The notes: generated from the letters alone by a model not told the origin. Counted from the stretch's first letter, positions 47,116 to 59,761 are shown. The stretch is DNA of 64,000 nt from Tetraselmis striata (GCA_006384855.1 VCJN01002185.1:1-64000); one strand, 5' to 3'. Made by a program: numbers and translations.

Positions 47116-49707
47116 TCACCCACTGCGCCGTATTGCTTTTAATGTGCCGAAGACCATGCGGGGGGAAAAAACCCTAAAGACCAGCGAGTGCCGAAGACCA
47201 TGCCCGTGTACTCCGACATATCCAGGATGTCTCGAAGAGGACCCTTCTGTCCGGGCTCTGTGTTGTGCCACGCCGCATCCCGCGCAGCCAACCCCCGCCC
47301 GTTGTATGTCGCCCAACAGGGAGCGCTCCAACCGATCCACAGCCGTGGCCCGGGGCACTGAAGTGTACTTGACCCCGTACCGCATAGTCTTGAACTCCAA
47401 CAGCGTGGACTTCAAGCTCCGGGGATCATAGCTCCCGGTCACGACGTTGAACGCCGGAAGGGAGAGCTCTGCGTCCGGCACTAGGTCCTTGAGTTCATCC
47501 CGGGGTACGGTGTTGCCGAGAGGCACTGCCTGCTGGAACAAGTCATCCACCTCCCGCCGTACTGCGATACCTAGGTTGTGAACACAGTGATCGCGGAAGG
47601 CATCTGCGATAGCGTCGTGCTGTACACGCCAGTGAGCGTCTCCAGGCGCCGGGAGGTTCATGAGCGCGTCGCCGTATAGATCGACAATGACAGGGTTGTG
47701 CTCTGTCGAGGGCAGAAAGATCTGGCACCCAACCACCGGGGCCAAGCACGGGCTAGGCAGAAAGAAGTACCCGGCAGCGACCTCCCGCAGCTCATGCGGG
47801 GTCATGGCTGACCGCGCGGTGGGGATGGCCACTGTCCACATGCCTGACGCCGCGTCGAGCTGGTTGAACAAGATCCGTTCCCTACATGTGGCGGGGAGAG
47901 CGCACACCTCATTTCGAAGCCGAGAGTTGTTGGCCTGGTCTAGAAATGCCGTCAGCTCCTTTTGCGAGCCCGACGCAGCCTCCACTTCCCGCTCAATCTG
48001 GCGTGCATCTGCGTCGCCGAGATGGCCAGCAGTAGCCGCTTGGAGGCGGCCCCACGCCTCGCGCATCTCCGCGGCGTAGCTGTCCGACCCATGAGCATCG
48101 TTGAGGAAGTGGTCATACTGGCGGGCGGAAGAATTTGCGTTGAAGCTACCTCGGCCAAGTACGGACCCGAGCTGTGGGTCGAAGAAACCAGGGGTGGGGG
48201 TGTTGGTGCCGGAGTTCCTAGTCAGGAACCTTGGGAGGATGGCATTCATGCAGCCGACGAAGGCGGCATCACGAACGGTAGCCATGCGGCGGATGCCAGC
48301 TCCCTTCAATCGAGTGGGGAGGTGAAGCCTGCTGCGCGCCCTGGCCACTGCATCCTCGCTCAAGGTAGCCACCTCCGCTGCCATGGGGTCGGTGTCGTGC
48401 AAAAGCTCCGCCAAGAAATCGGTGACCACCGGATTGGTGTCGGTACCGTACGTGGAGGGATCAAAAGAGACCCCTAGCACCCGTTCGACCGCCGCGAGGA
48501 TGGTGGCATTCACCGCCTCCGCAAAGGCCTCCACCTCGGACGGAAGACAATTGCGGAGCCAATACCCCGCCTTGTGTTGCATGCAGTGCTTGAGCAGGGC
48601 CCATGCGTGGTGATGCAAGGCGTGGGTGTACCGACGGCTGGGCTTGGCAGATAGAAGCTTGCTCAGGCTAGCGTCCACCTCCTCTCGTAGCTCCTCCGCC
48701 TTGCCGCGCATGTACGCCTGCACATACTCTGGCGATCCGAGCGGCACGTTCAGGACCGCGATGCCGTGATGGCCATCTAGCTCGGGCCATTCGATGTCGG
48801 CCGGAGCCTCACGCCGCGCGGCCTCCATGTCAGCGCTGTACGCATGCATCTTGTCGAAGCGCACCTCAAGCCCCACGGACGCCTTGATGGACGTGCGGAA
48901 GGCGTGAAGAGCCGGCCAAACGTGCTCCGGAAGGCCCACCAGAAATCCATCGTCGGCGTTGAAGCGCGCCGCCCCGTCATTGACCTCCAACGTGGTATCA
49001 CACTGCTGCACCTCGGGGTGAATCGCGACGCAAAAGCAAGTCGTGGCCAAAGGTGCGCTCTGTTGCACGCCATCCTCCGACCGCAGAGGGGCGGACCGGT
49101 CGTCCACGACCAGATACGAATCCGTGGAGAGGGAGGCTAGGAGCGCAGGGATGACAGGGTGTAGTGGAGAGCAATCGATGTGGCGTTGGATGATGGTGCG
49201 GCGCCATGCCTCGTTGTAAGCGTTGCGAAGGTCTGTGTGGACGATGACGGCACGTGGGCCAAGCTTCTCGGCGATGAGCCGGACGCCGTGGATGAGCACA
49301 GAGTCGCCCGCGGGAATGCCAACGCCGAGCTGAGATGGAGCGAGCACTGACACGTATGCCTCCTTCATGTTGTCCACCACTGCCCGCTCCGCTGCGCGCC
49401 GCTCCGCCTCCCCGACTGCCACAGGCCGCACGTCCGGGGCCCTCCCCTCGCCTAGCTTCTTGACAGGTGCCACGAGCCTAGCAGAGGCGAAGAGCCGGTT
49501 GAACCACCCGGGCAGGCGACCTTGGAGGTACATGGAGGGAACCTCCGACATGGCGCGGACTGCCGCGGGCCCGGACGCCGGGGCGTATTCGCCCACCAAG
49601 CAGCGGAGATACTCGTTGCGCATGCCTGAGGGCCCCGCCGCCACGTGCTGCTTGAGTTGCCTTAGAATACTACTACTGGTACTAGCTAATCCTATGTTAT
49701 TCACGGT
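47116..49707 (-). CDS. Non-LTR retroelement reverse transcriptase with C-terminal PD-(D/E)XK-like nuclease region
   Basis: One uninterrupted frame of about 862 codons, unusual in this intron-rich genome. It opens just after a TGA (49708-49710), and the first usable codon is GTG, so the element is 5'-truncated or its upstream part is in another frame. RT motifs: GPSGMRNEYLR near 25-34; RPVAVGEAERR (93-103); catalytic Asp158 in HTDLRNAYNEAWRR; motif B DGVQQSAPLA (211-220); motif C FNADDGFLVG (248-257). Near the end, GDAHWRVQHDAIADAFRDHC leads to YDP...LLEFKTMRYG (about 759-777), a D...ExK arrangement like restriction-type nucleases of some non-LTR elements, with the usual zinc cysteines mostly missing. 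A direct repeat GTGCCGAAGACCATG occurs twice near the 3' end (47146 and 47197 region). Motif B has Ser-Ala where Gly-Asp is common, so activity is uncertain. Confidence 0.8.
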   Translation of the reverse strand, partial: TVNNIGLASTSSSILRQLKQHVAAGPSGMRNEYLRCLVGEYAPASGPAAVRAMSEVPSMYLQGRLPGWFNRLFASARLVAPVKKLGEGRAPDVRPVAVGEAERRAAERAVVDNMKEAYVSVLAPSQLGVGIPAGDSVLIHGVRLIAEKLGPRAVIVHTDLRNAYNEAWRRTIIQRHIDCSPLHPVIPALLASLSTDSYLVVDDRSAPLRSEDGVQQSAPLATTCFCVAIHPEVQQCDTTLEVNDGAARFNADDGFLVGLPEHVWPALHAFRTSIKASVGLEVRFDKMHAYSADMEAARREAPADIEWPELDGHHGIAVLNVPLGSPEYVQAYMRGKAEELREEVDASLSKLLSAKPSRRYTHALHHHAWALLKHCMQHKAGYWLRNCLPSEVEAFAEAVNATILAAVERVLGVSFDPSTYGTDTNPVVTDFLAELLHDTDPMAAEVATLSEDAVARARSRLHLPTRLKGAGIRRMATVRDAAFVGCMNAILPRFLTRNSGTNTPTPGFFDPQLGSVLGRGSFNANSSARQYDHFLNDAHGSDSYAAEMREAWGRLQAATAGHLGDADARQIEREVEAASGSQKELTAFLDQANNSRLRNEVCALPATCRERILFNQLDAASGMWTVAIPTARSAMTPHELREVAAGYFFLPSPCLAPVVGCQIFLPSTEHNPVIVDLYGDALMNLPAPGDAHWRVQHDAIADAFRDHCVHNLGIAVRREVDDLFQQAVPLGNTVPRDELKDLVPDAELSLPAFNVVTGSYDPRSLKSTLLEFKTMRYGVKYTSVPRATAVDRLERSLLGDIQRAGVGCAGCGVAQHRARTEGSSSRHPGYVGVHGHGLRHSLVFRVFSPRMVFGTLKAIRRSG

Positions 49708-49710
49708 TCA

Positions 49711-50581
49711 TTGGTTGTCGCTATATATTATTTAAGGATTGTTTAAGGATACATACCGCAGTCGCTGTAGAGGACCTGTCTGATTGCCCTTTTTTTTGGT
49801 GATTTCCTGTATCGCCTTCTGCTGCTAGCTCATGTAAATAATTACATTCGGGGACGCCTCACAATACTCATAATACTCACAAAAATCCGACGCGCTTCAG
49901 CCGCCGCCGTCGCGCCGCCATAATCCTTGCCATGCAGGGACGATGACGTCAGTAGCGGCAAGAGGAAGCAGCCCAGTCATCGAAAACGCGCCCTCGTCAT
50001 CATCGTCGTCAGCAGCCGCCCCGCATCACTCTCGCGCTCACTCCCGAAAGAATAAGGCACATGCGATAGGACGACCCGCGAAGCAGCCAACCTGCACTCT
50101 TCACGCGACGTCATCCTGAGAGGCTGAGAGGTCTTTGAAGCTCCTGCTCGTGCAGTAGACGCGTCTCGGAGCCTGCTCACGTCGCTGCTGTGCCGCCCCG
50201 CTGGCCAGCACTGCTCCGACAGCAGCACGCGCACCGCCCGACGCTCACTCGCCTACCCAACACACCCTCCGACACAGCTCGCGCCCCGACCTCGGCTGCT
50301 GTATCGCAAAGCAGGTGCGCAGCCAAACCTAGACGTCACCCCGACCTGTCTTTGCTCCATACATGTGGCGTGTACGTGCCCGACTTCGTCTGTCGCACGT
50401 CGCTGTGTCGTTTCTCTTATCTTCGTCCGATACCTCTCGCCCCCCCCGCCCCCACCTGCCCGCCTGCACCTCGTTTCCGCCACTGCGGCGTTTGCCGGAC
50501 GATACGCTCACAAACATGTACTTACCATATCTCGTGAAATTCAGGCAGATACTTCCGTCTTCGACCCGTCTTTAAGAAGAC
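49711..50581. other. Spacer upstream of AspAT
   Basis: No gene seen. A 10-T run sits near 49790. The 300 bp before the AspAT start is C-rich on the plus strand and presumably holds its promoter and 5' UTR; no defined motif recognised. Confidence 0.4.
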
Positions 50582-52753
50582 ATGGCGAACGATGCCGCTG
50601 GCCGTCGGCTGGGGCTGCTGGGCACGCACCTCAGGCCCATGCCGACGGCGGCCGCCGGCCGTGGCGGCATCTGGGAAGCCATCGAGCAGGTGAGGGCGCA
50701 CGTAACCTGCCCCTCCAAACTACAATCCGGATAGCTGCCATACTCACCGCTGTGCGTTTTGCCACTGTTGTTTTCCAGGCACCTCCCGACCCCATCCTGG
50801 GCGTGTCTGAAGCGTTTAAGGCCGACAGCGACCCAAAGCGCCTCAACCTCGGTGTCGGCGCTTACCGCACAGAGGTGAGAAGTGCCTACTGCAACTCCCG
50901 TTCCGAAATTCAAACCCCCTTGCTTCAATCCGACAACTTCGACTGTCCAGGGAGTCTTGTCAAGCGCGCACACGATACTCGGCGACCCGACGCTACGTAT
51001 GTTTTGGACTGTGGCAGGAGCTCAAGCCGCTGGTGCTGACCGTGGTGCGCACGGCGGAGCGCATGGTGGTGGAGGACACCACCATGAACAAGGTATATCG
51101 CTGTATCCTGATCGCGGCATGTTTATTCGTCTCCTCGGGAGGATGCAGCAGCTATTGAAGGGCCCTCTCACCTGCGCACCGTGTTCCACAGGAGTACCAG
51201 CCTATCGGTGGGAACGCCAACTTCTGCAAGCTCAGTGCCAAGTTGGCGTTTGGCGACTCCGGTGGAGCGATTGCCCAGGGGCGCGTGGCCACCCTGCAGT
51301 GCCTCTCTGGCACTGGCTCACTCGCGGTGAGAGACCTGTAAGGACGATACAGTGGGGTACATGAGTGGATAACTTGACAGTGTTAAGAGAGCACTATGTG
51401 CGACCCATTGGGGGCATCAGTTGTGCCAGATGGTTCATGCTGGTGGGAAGGACTGTTGCTGCGTACCGGCCGAGTGTAGTGGTGTAGCCCATGTGCAGGC
51501 TTGTGTGCACTGAGTGCTCACTGGTGTGCGCACACCCTCCTGCTCTCACAGGTGGGCGCGGCCTTCCTGGCGCAGCACTACCCACAGCGCATTGTGTACG
51601 TGCCTGACCCCACCTGGGGCAACCACATGAAGATCTTCGGCAATGCAGGACACCAGGTCAAGCGCTACCGCTACTTCCACCCCGCCACACGTGGCCTGGA
51701 TTACCAGGGTATGCTGCAGGACCTGAGCTCCGCGCCCAGTGGCTCCATTGTGCTGCTGCATGCATGCGCACACAACCCCACTGGCGTGGACCCCACCAAG
51801 GACCAGTGGCGCAGCATCCTGGATGTCGTCTGCAAAAAGGGCCACCTGCCCTTCTTCGACTCGGCGTATCAGGTAGACAAGCACTGCAAGCCCGTCTACC
51901 TGCCGTGCACGCCCTTTCAAAACTTATCAACTTAAAGCTTGTCTTGTGTTATGCTTACTTGATTGTGTTGGCCTGATGTAAGGACAGATGGGGTTTTGGC
52001 CCCTGCAAACATGCGCAGGCTAGCTTATGCACTGTATGCCATGTGAATTGCCCCCATTTTTGGCAGGGGTTCGCCAGCGGTGACCTGGAGCAGGACGCCT
52101 TTGCCATCCGGCTCTTCCTGGACGCAGGGCTGGAGCTGCTGCTGGCGCAGTCTTTTGCCAAGAACATGGGCCTCTATGGTGAGCGTGTTGGCGCACTCTC
52201 TGTTGTGACCTCATCAGCGGAGGTTGCGAAGAGGGTGGAGAGCCAGATCAAGCTGGTACGTGACGCACACCTGCTGCTATCCAGGGCACAGTTTGCCTAG
52301 ACTAGAGTGCCTAATTGCAAATCACTGTTGTTTGCTGGGGACTTGTGACCCAGCTGATGGCGTGCCTACCCTTGCTCCGTGCCACAGGTCATCCGCCCAA
52401 TGTACTCCAACCCGCCCATCCATGGCGCTGCCATTGCAGAGCGTGTCCTGAGCGACCCGGAGCTCTTTGCAGCGTGGAAGGCTGAGCTGGCATATATGTC
52501 GGAGCGCATCAAGCGCATGCGCACTGCGCTGCACAGCGAGCTGACACGCCTTGGTACGCCCGGCACCTGGACGCACATCCTGGAGCAGATTGGCATGTTC
52601 AGCTACACTGGACTGTCGAAGCGGCAGTGTGAAAACATGCGCCGCTGGCATGTGTACATGACCATGGACGGCCGCATCTCCATGGCTGGCCTGAACCAGG
52701 GCAGCGCTGCTCACCTTGCCGCCGCGATTGACGATTCGGTCCGCAACTACTAA
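50582..52753 (+). CDS. Aspartate aminotransferase
   Basis: Seven GT-AG exons: 50582-50689, 50779-50874, 51018-51092, 51192-51326, 51552-51872, 52067-52255, 52388-52753; 429 aa, normal for class I AspAT. The enzyme interconverts aspartate + 2-oxoglutarate and oxaloacetate + glutamate using PLP. Landmarks: [32 protein letters not shown]-like [28 protein letters not shown] (cofactor-binding Asn), FDSAYQGFASGD, PLP lysine 277 in [13 protein letters not shown], and [12 protein letters not shown] with the substrate-binding Arg further on. The Arg-containing N-terminus ([14 protein letters not shown]) is short and could be a weak mitochondrial signal or simply a cytosolic form; compartment is unresolved. 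Codon use and intron style match the neighbours but poly-C runs are absent here. The next gene on the same strand is PEPCK. Confidence 0.95.
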
Positions 52754-55586
52754 GGGACAGGAGGCCTCTGCGCTCATCATGCCTCATCTGGCAGACAGTT
52801 GCCTGGGAGACGCTAAAATTGCACTTTGGCCAATGATGGCTTTGTCATGTTAGAATCCTTCAGTGAAAATTCCTCATTAAACGTTCAGTATAGGCAGCTC
52901 TGCGCATGGCGCCGCGATCTGCCGCGACCAAGCACTTGTTAAAAGAGATCATTGTCGTGTAGAATAGCACAGTGGGGTCGCCCATTTTGATTTGTATGTA
53001 GAGTACGTTATGCATCAGCAGCAGCTTGTGCTTTTGATGTCACTAGATTTGTGCCAAACCAACAGTAGTTCCCTTCTGCTCCATCAGCAGTGTAAACAGT
53101 GGATTTGATGTGACCCTGTGGGGCAGTTTTGCGAAATGCGAGGTGTCACGTGAACGCCCCGTCACATCATGCATGCAATGGGGGAGCTTTGAATTTCTGT
53201 ATTGCTTCCCAGAGGGCGTCTAAGCAACATCTGCTGCATTCTTAGGGGGTCCATGCAGGGAACTGTGCGTTGTTGTCGGGAGCTTATCGACAGTTTTATG
53301 CATCATGTTCTGGCCGGATTCGCAATTTCTGCTCACTATGATATGGTGTTATCTGGATGGCTGTCCAAGGCATGAAGCACACCACTTTCCGGAATTACGT
53401 GATTGCCTTTGCAAGCCCAAGGAGCCATCGTTCTTAACGCTCTTATGTCTTCATGGCGAGTGGCTCCACATTTACGGCGTCGGATGACTGGTTGGTTTGG
53501 GTAGAGCCTTGCAACATGTGCCGTATGATATTCAGATTGATATGCCACGCTTTCATCCATGGGGCAAATTGGGCTTGTGTGCTGTGGCAAACTTGTATTG
53601 TTTTTGCCACTCCTGCCTGCTTGCATCTCCCAAATGGGTTATAAGCAGCAAAGTGGGTAGCATTCCTGTCCGCGTACGACTGGACTGCAGGCACTTGACG
53701 TCGCTCTAACTTCATATTTGACCTCAATCCAACAACTGGCGGGTTGTACGATGTATGTCATGAGTATCATCACGCTCAAAGCACCGCCTGATCAGTGGAA
53801 CTTTGTCGTACCTGAAGGCAGAGTGAAAGTGGAGTTCGCCTTTTGGGGCTGGTAGGTCCTTCGGCTAGCTTCTTGTGAAATGCTGTACAACACGAGCGGC
53901 ATAATACATCCGTCCTCAACATTCGCAGCATGCTTGCGGCATGAATGCACTACATATACCGAAACTCTGCCGTCCACCTCCCTACAGTACCCCCTTCTTT
54001 GCTCTGTGCTCTCTGTTTCAATGCGCTCAATGCCACTGTGTGTGTGGCGGAGTGCAGTGCTGCAGTGATTGCATGCTGATGACGAGCATACCCAACATCC
54101 AACATCATGATCACATAGTACGCATTATCACATGCATCACGCTGGGTAAAAAATGAGCCATCTGTTTCGTGGCGCGGGTAGGCCTAGAGATCCATGTATC
54201 AATGTGCATCGTCAATGAAAAAGCATGGAATAGAGCGCATGCGTCTGGCACAGCGAGCAGGACCCGCAGCATTTTTCCCGCCCCCGGGACAAAACTGGCA
54301 ATAGATAGTGAAACCCGTCTCGTGCAGAGTCTACGCGCGACCAGCGGCACCATATAATATATCGGCATGGTGAAGTGCGAGTTGTACGCCGTATGCCGTA
54401 CGGCGGTACTGTACGTACCAGAACTATGTCATTGTGTACTATTACTGTTCAGGTAGTAAACATGACCTTGCAGCAGAAGGTTCAGGTAGTAAATCCTACT
54501 TTTCCGCCATTTAATAATATATACATGGATTATACATATATTATATATATATATATATACGTACGTGTATATTTATAGATAACATCTATGTATAATATAG
54601 ATACAGATATACATGTATAATATATACCTATATATATGTGTATATATGTTTATGTATGTACACATATGCGCATCGTCGGCCGTACAGGGTCCCGGTAGCG
54701 ACGCGCACACCACCTGTAGCATGGTCATTCTCGATCCTTATTTATAGACCTCTAATCCTTACGTGGAACTTGTGTCATCGTGCTATCCACCTATCTTGTC
54801 CGATGTGTCGGATGAATCACACCATGTGACCAATATGCTATCAGTTCTACGTACCGCCATACCGGCAATTCCTACGTGATGCGCTCGATTCTTATTTAAC
54901 CTTTTCATCATCGTAAGCAGCTTAATATCATAGTCCTGACCGGTATTAACCTTGCATAGTATTAAAATATAAAATTTATTGAAAATTACCGCAGCAGGCA
55001 AGTCGTATTTATGCCATAGGTACCCGCGTACGACTCGGATGTACTGGGATACTGATACTGCGACTGAGACGACTACTGTACCCGGCAGGTACGAGTAGTA
55101 CGAGTAGCCGCCACGTCCGCATAAAATACTGAGCTGTCCGACCTGTAGCGCGTACATCGAGTACCTGTAGTAGCTATTTTCATTGCGCTGTGTGCAGCTC
55201 AGTAAATATGGTCTTAAATGCAACCGGCCGGACGCTGGCCCCGTATCGCGTGCCGCGTCAGCATTCATTCGCTCCGTAAACGCGGTACTGTCATCTACCA
55301 TGTGCTGCCGGATGACCCGAAACGGTGAACAGTCACCGGCCGATCCGAAGCCGTTGAGTGTACGTGGACAGCTTTTTAAATGCCAATGGCCGGGTGCCCG
55401 CTCCCACGCAGGCACCACTCGCCCTATATATGCAAGTTCGTCGCCCAGCAGCCGTCACACCTTCTCGACACTCCTCCCCAAGATCGCCAGCCTCGACGAC
55501 CTGACGGTGGTAGGAACTCAGCAGCTACCAGATATACTGCAGGATCTTTATCGAACACCTGCTGCTTCTACCTGAGTGCCGTCAGT
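52754..55586. other. Intergenic tract between AspAT and PEPCK
   Basis: No gene seen. A TGTAA at 53091-53095, 338 nt after the AspAT stop, is a possible poly(A) signal. An AT-rich TATATA/TATACA block spans about 54531-54660. The last few hundred bases should hold the PEPCK promoter. Confidence 0.45.
54531..54660. repeat. AT-rich TATA/TATG low-complexity block
   Basis: Interrupted (TA)n and TATATGTG/TATACATG units with several short palindromes. Confidence 0.8.
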
Positions 55587-58152
55587 ATGCCCGCAATCAC
55601 CGCGCCACCGCCGGCGGTGCCCCGCAGGTTCGTTGCCATCAGCGAGACCGCCATGCCGATTCAACTGCCCACCATTGCTGCACCATGCCAATTGCCTGCT
55701 GCCAATTCCAGTGTCGCGGTACTTGATTTGTTTCGCCGCACCGCACACGCAGCGGGCCCAGGCTCGGCACCGCACACGTCGCGTCCTGTGTTCGTGTCGC
55801 CAGGCGCGCAGCGACCCGAAGCCAGGCCACTGACCCCATCCGCGATGTTTCCTGCTCCGCAATCAGTGTGTCGACGACAGCCACCAAGGCGGCCGTCAAC
55901 GCTTCCTCCGGGGGAGTTATCACCACCAAGCAAGATGTCGAGAATGAGTGCCGTGCTGGAAACATGCAGCAGCTGCAAGAGATGCAGCAGAGCAAATCTG
56001 TCGAAGGTGAGCCCCACGGCCCAGGCTAAGGATAACGACGTCGGCGGTCGACCACTCGTTTCAGAACTTTGACCTGCCCTCCCTGCCCCCAGTCCCTCCA
56101 CTACCCCCCCCCCCCCCCCCCCCCCCCCCACACACACACATAAGCTTCGGCTTACGACACCTTTGCTCTTATGTCGACACTTGTCGCCGTTATCGATATG
56201 CTCTGTCACACTCTCCATGTCCGCTGTGTGCATCGCTGTGTTCGAGCCAGCTCCGCCGCTGCTCCTCTGCTGGCTCGACATATTACTTACTGTCGTCGCT
56301 GCTTTGGCAACAGGCCTGGACCCCGCATTGGCGGCCTCCATCTCCGCCTCGCTGGCGCACCACGGCATCGTCGGCGGCCCGCACGTCTTGAATGCCAAGG
56401 TCGGCCATGACGGTCGGCACGACACCTACACCGACGTGCTGTCCAAGCCACAGACTGACGCGGGGCTCAAGCCCACCTGCGTGTTCCACAACCTCTCCGT
56501 CGCCGAGTTGTACGAGGCGGCGCTCGCGCACGAGCCAGGCACCCACATCGTCAGCAGTGGTGCGCTAGCCACTCTGTCAGGGGCCAAGACAGGGCGTTCG
56601 CCCAAGGACAAGCGCATCATGCGGGACCCCGAGTCCGAGGCCGACGTCTGGTGGGGTGCGGGCTCGCCGAACTTCGAGATGGACGAGAAGACTTTCCTCA
56701 TCAACCGCAGCCGTGCGGTCGACTACCTCAACACTCTGGAGCGACTTTACGTATTCGACGGCTTTGTCAATTGGGATAGCAACTATCGATACAAGGTGTG
56801 ACACCCTAGACGCAGCTTCAGGCATCTGGTATCCAGCAACATCGCCACCGTCTTTGGCCACGTTGTTGCTGATTTTCATCTTGTCATTGCGTGTTCAGGT
56901 GCGTGTCATCACCGCCAGAGCCTACCACGCGCTGTTCATGTACAACATGCTCATCCGGCCATCAATGGAGGAGCTGGCAGAGTTTGGCGACCCCGACTTC
57001 GTGATCTATAACGCTGGCGCTTTCCCCTGCAACCAATACAGCGAGTACATGACGTCCTCGACATCGGTCAACATGTCGTTCAAGCACATGGAGATGGTGA
57101 TCCTGGGTACACAGTACGCAGGCTGCATGAAGAAGGGAATCTTCACTCTCATGAACTATCTGCTACCCAAGCGCGGCGTTCTCTCGCTGCATTCAGGCTG
57201 CAATATTGGCCCCAACGGAGACGTGAGCATGTTCTTTGGTCTGTCGGGCACGGGCAAGACCACGTTGTCCGCCGACCCCCAGCGCCCGCTGATTGGCGAC
57301 GATGAGCATGGTTGGAGCGACGAGGGCGTATTTAACCTTGAAGGCGGCTGCTACGCAAAGGCCATCAACCTGGACCCGCGTGCAGAGCCAGACATCTTCA
57401 ATGCCATTCGCTTTGGCACCGTGCTTGAAAACGTCGTATTTGACCCTAACAGTCATGAGGTGGACTTCCGCGACAGCAGCATCACTGAGAACACTCGCGC
57501 GTCGTATCCCATCCAGTACATCAGCAACGCGCTCATCCCCTGTGTTGGGCCCCATCCCAAGAACATCATCATGCTTACCTGCGATGCCTTTGGCGTGCTG
57601 CCTCCCGTGAGCAAGCTCACCCCAGAGCAAGCGATGTATCACTTCGTGAGCGGGTACACTGCCAAGGTGGCTGGCACTGAGATGGGCGTGACGGAACCTG
57701 AGGCAACCTTCTCTGCATGCTTCGGTAGCGCGTTCATTGTCTGGCATCCGATGAAATACGCGGGCATGCTTGCAGAGAAGATGCAGCGCCATGGCGCCAC
57801 AGCGTGGCTGGTCAACACCGGCTGGACCGGTGGCAAGTACGGCGTCGGCTCCCGCATGTCTCTGAAGCACACCCGTGCCATCATCGATGCCATTCACAAC
57901 GGGGAGATGGCCAAGCAGAAGTACACCACCACAGACGTATTCAAGCTGCAGGTGCCAACTGCGTGCCCAGGCGTGCCGCCAGGTGTGCTGCAGCCACAAC
58001 AGTCATGGACGGATAAGGCAGAGTTCAAGGCAACGCTGTCTCATCTCGCCGACCTCTTTGAGGCGAACTTTGAGAAGTTTGCTGACGGTGCTGGCCTGGT
58101 CAGCAAGGAGCTTGCTGCTACCATTGTGGCTGCAGGTCCAAAGCAAGAGTAA
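55587..58152 (+). CDS. PCK: ATP-dependent phosphoenolpyruvate carboxykinase
   Basis: Four exons: 55587-55627, 55804-56006, 56314-56795, 56899-58152; phases close to give 659 aa, near plant size. The enzyme converts oxaloacetate + ATP to PEP + CO2 + ADP, in gluconeogenesis or carbon concentrating. Landmarks: [35 protein letters not shown]-loop GLSGTGKTT (356-364); metal-binding LIGDDEHGW (373-381); [45 protein letters not shown]. The poorly conserved N-terminal ~85 residues are typical of the plant-type enzyme, a region that is phosphorylated in land plants. Oddity: [11 protein letters not shown] has Cys318 where most family members have Glu (YAGEMKKG), and Gln for the preceding Glu. Exons 3-4 are certain; exons 1-2 rest on phase and splice sites only. 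Intron 2 has a 28-C run. The last intron is in frame with no stop when read through from exon 4, so the exon 4 start was chosen by family match. Confidence 0.93.
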
Positions 58153-58335
58153 GGCCTTAACGCTTTCGTGGAAAAAAGGGCTGCCCTTTTCGCACTTAGT
58201 GATGCTCTTAGTAGCTCCAGTTTTGAGAGGCTTGCACGTTGTGCTCGTGCATCCCAGATTTTGCATTTTTGTTCACATTGCTAGGATGCGGTCACGCAGC
58301 TATGGCATGTGGTAGATGAGTTATCCACACTTGTC

Positions 58336-58340
58336 TGTAA
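58336..58340 (+). terminator. Possible poly(A) signal of PEPCK
   Basis: TGTAA, the usual signal in green algae, 184 nt after the stop. Position fits; the motif is short. Confidence 0.35.
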
Positions 58341-59761
58341 TCCTAAATAGACGAGTCCGGCGTATTAACACGATCATCTGACCCTTCACAACTATTCACC
58401 AGCTGCTACCATCGAAGTGCCCACATCACCATGCGCCTCCTGCCCCCACCACTCTATCTTTCCCCTTGTTTATGGTTGTTGTTGCATGATACGGTGGCCG
58501 CCTATCCCTACATTCCGACATGTGAATCGACTTCATACATGAGTAGTAGTTATTCAATGGCAGAGCCTCTACATCCGACAATAAACACTTACTGCGGCCC
58601 ACAATACAACAGCTGATATCACGTTGCTGCGATTTACCTACGCTCTATATATCGCAAATGGATTATTATTGAAGAAGTGCCATTTCAGCATTTCAGCATT
58701 TTGATGTCTAAGCGGCTGTAGTGTCAGCACTGTACCAGAGCAGGTACTAAGACTATGCTTTACATTTTATAATACCAGACACACCGTATACCAATAATGC
58801 AGCAGGCCGCAGCAGATGCGCTATGTACTGCCTGGTTTCACACTTCAACAGCCAATGTATCGTATCAACTGCGGTACCTGCCTGGCATTATACAAGCACC
58901 TACATGAACAGCCATGCATGGCAGAGCTGCTTCCTCATCATTATTGTTTATATTTCATACATATTTTTATCGCGATGCCAGTCGCGTGATGGCTCACAGC
59001 AGAGCGCCTGTGCCTGGGGTGATTCCCAGCAGCTGGAGGGGTATATGGTGAGTACCCGGTCCATGGGCGACGCGCCGCGGCTGCGTGTGTGCTGCACACC
59101 ACCTCAGGTGCTGCAAAACCCAGAAATGTCCAAATCAGGCAGTATTACAGACGTTATATTAAGGAAATCAATACTCACGGACGATGACGGATGACCACAT
59201 AAATAAGCACGGGTTATTCATGGCGGGGGTCATCATCGCGGTGGAATACCTGCCCTATGTGATGATCCTAAAGTGTGAAACTATACAGGATTGCGCCTGC
59301 CCTTCTTCAGCTTTCCTGTGAAGCTGCTGTGCTTCAGCGCTAGGTGTCAGGCTGGCAGGCGATATTGCCTGCCGTTATGGTGTGTCGTTGATGGCGCAAT
59401 GTTGATATGCCATGTGGTGTTGATGCCAAGCATCTTGAGAGCCTTCTTAACAGCGAAGCTATACATGATGTTGCGGCTGCCCCAATAGCGCTTGTGATGC
59501 ATCCATGATGGCAACATGCGGTGGAGTAGACGCTCAAAGCCCATATGGCATCTACATCTGACCATGTGTAGCAGACGTACTGTAGCTTCCGCTCACTTCT
59601 TCCACGGAAAATTTTGAGCAGCTGTATGCCATCACTACAGCTACGATATGCTGAACTCATCAGTGTATCTCATATTAGGATATGCAAATTTTGGCGATTA
59701 GAAGTAGGATAAATATAATATCAGAGAAAAAAGTGTTGCTGGTGGTAGTTTCGATTATTGT

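Noticed and set aside
56796..56898. Read-through of PEPCK intron 3 as coding
   Set aside because: The segment is open in the exon 4 frame but breaks the RYKVRV junction; GT and AG borders with correct phase support splicing.
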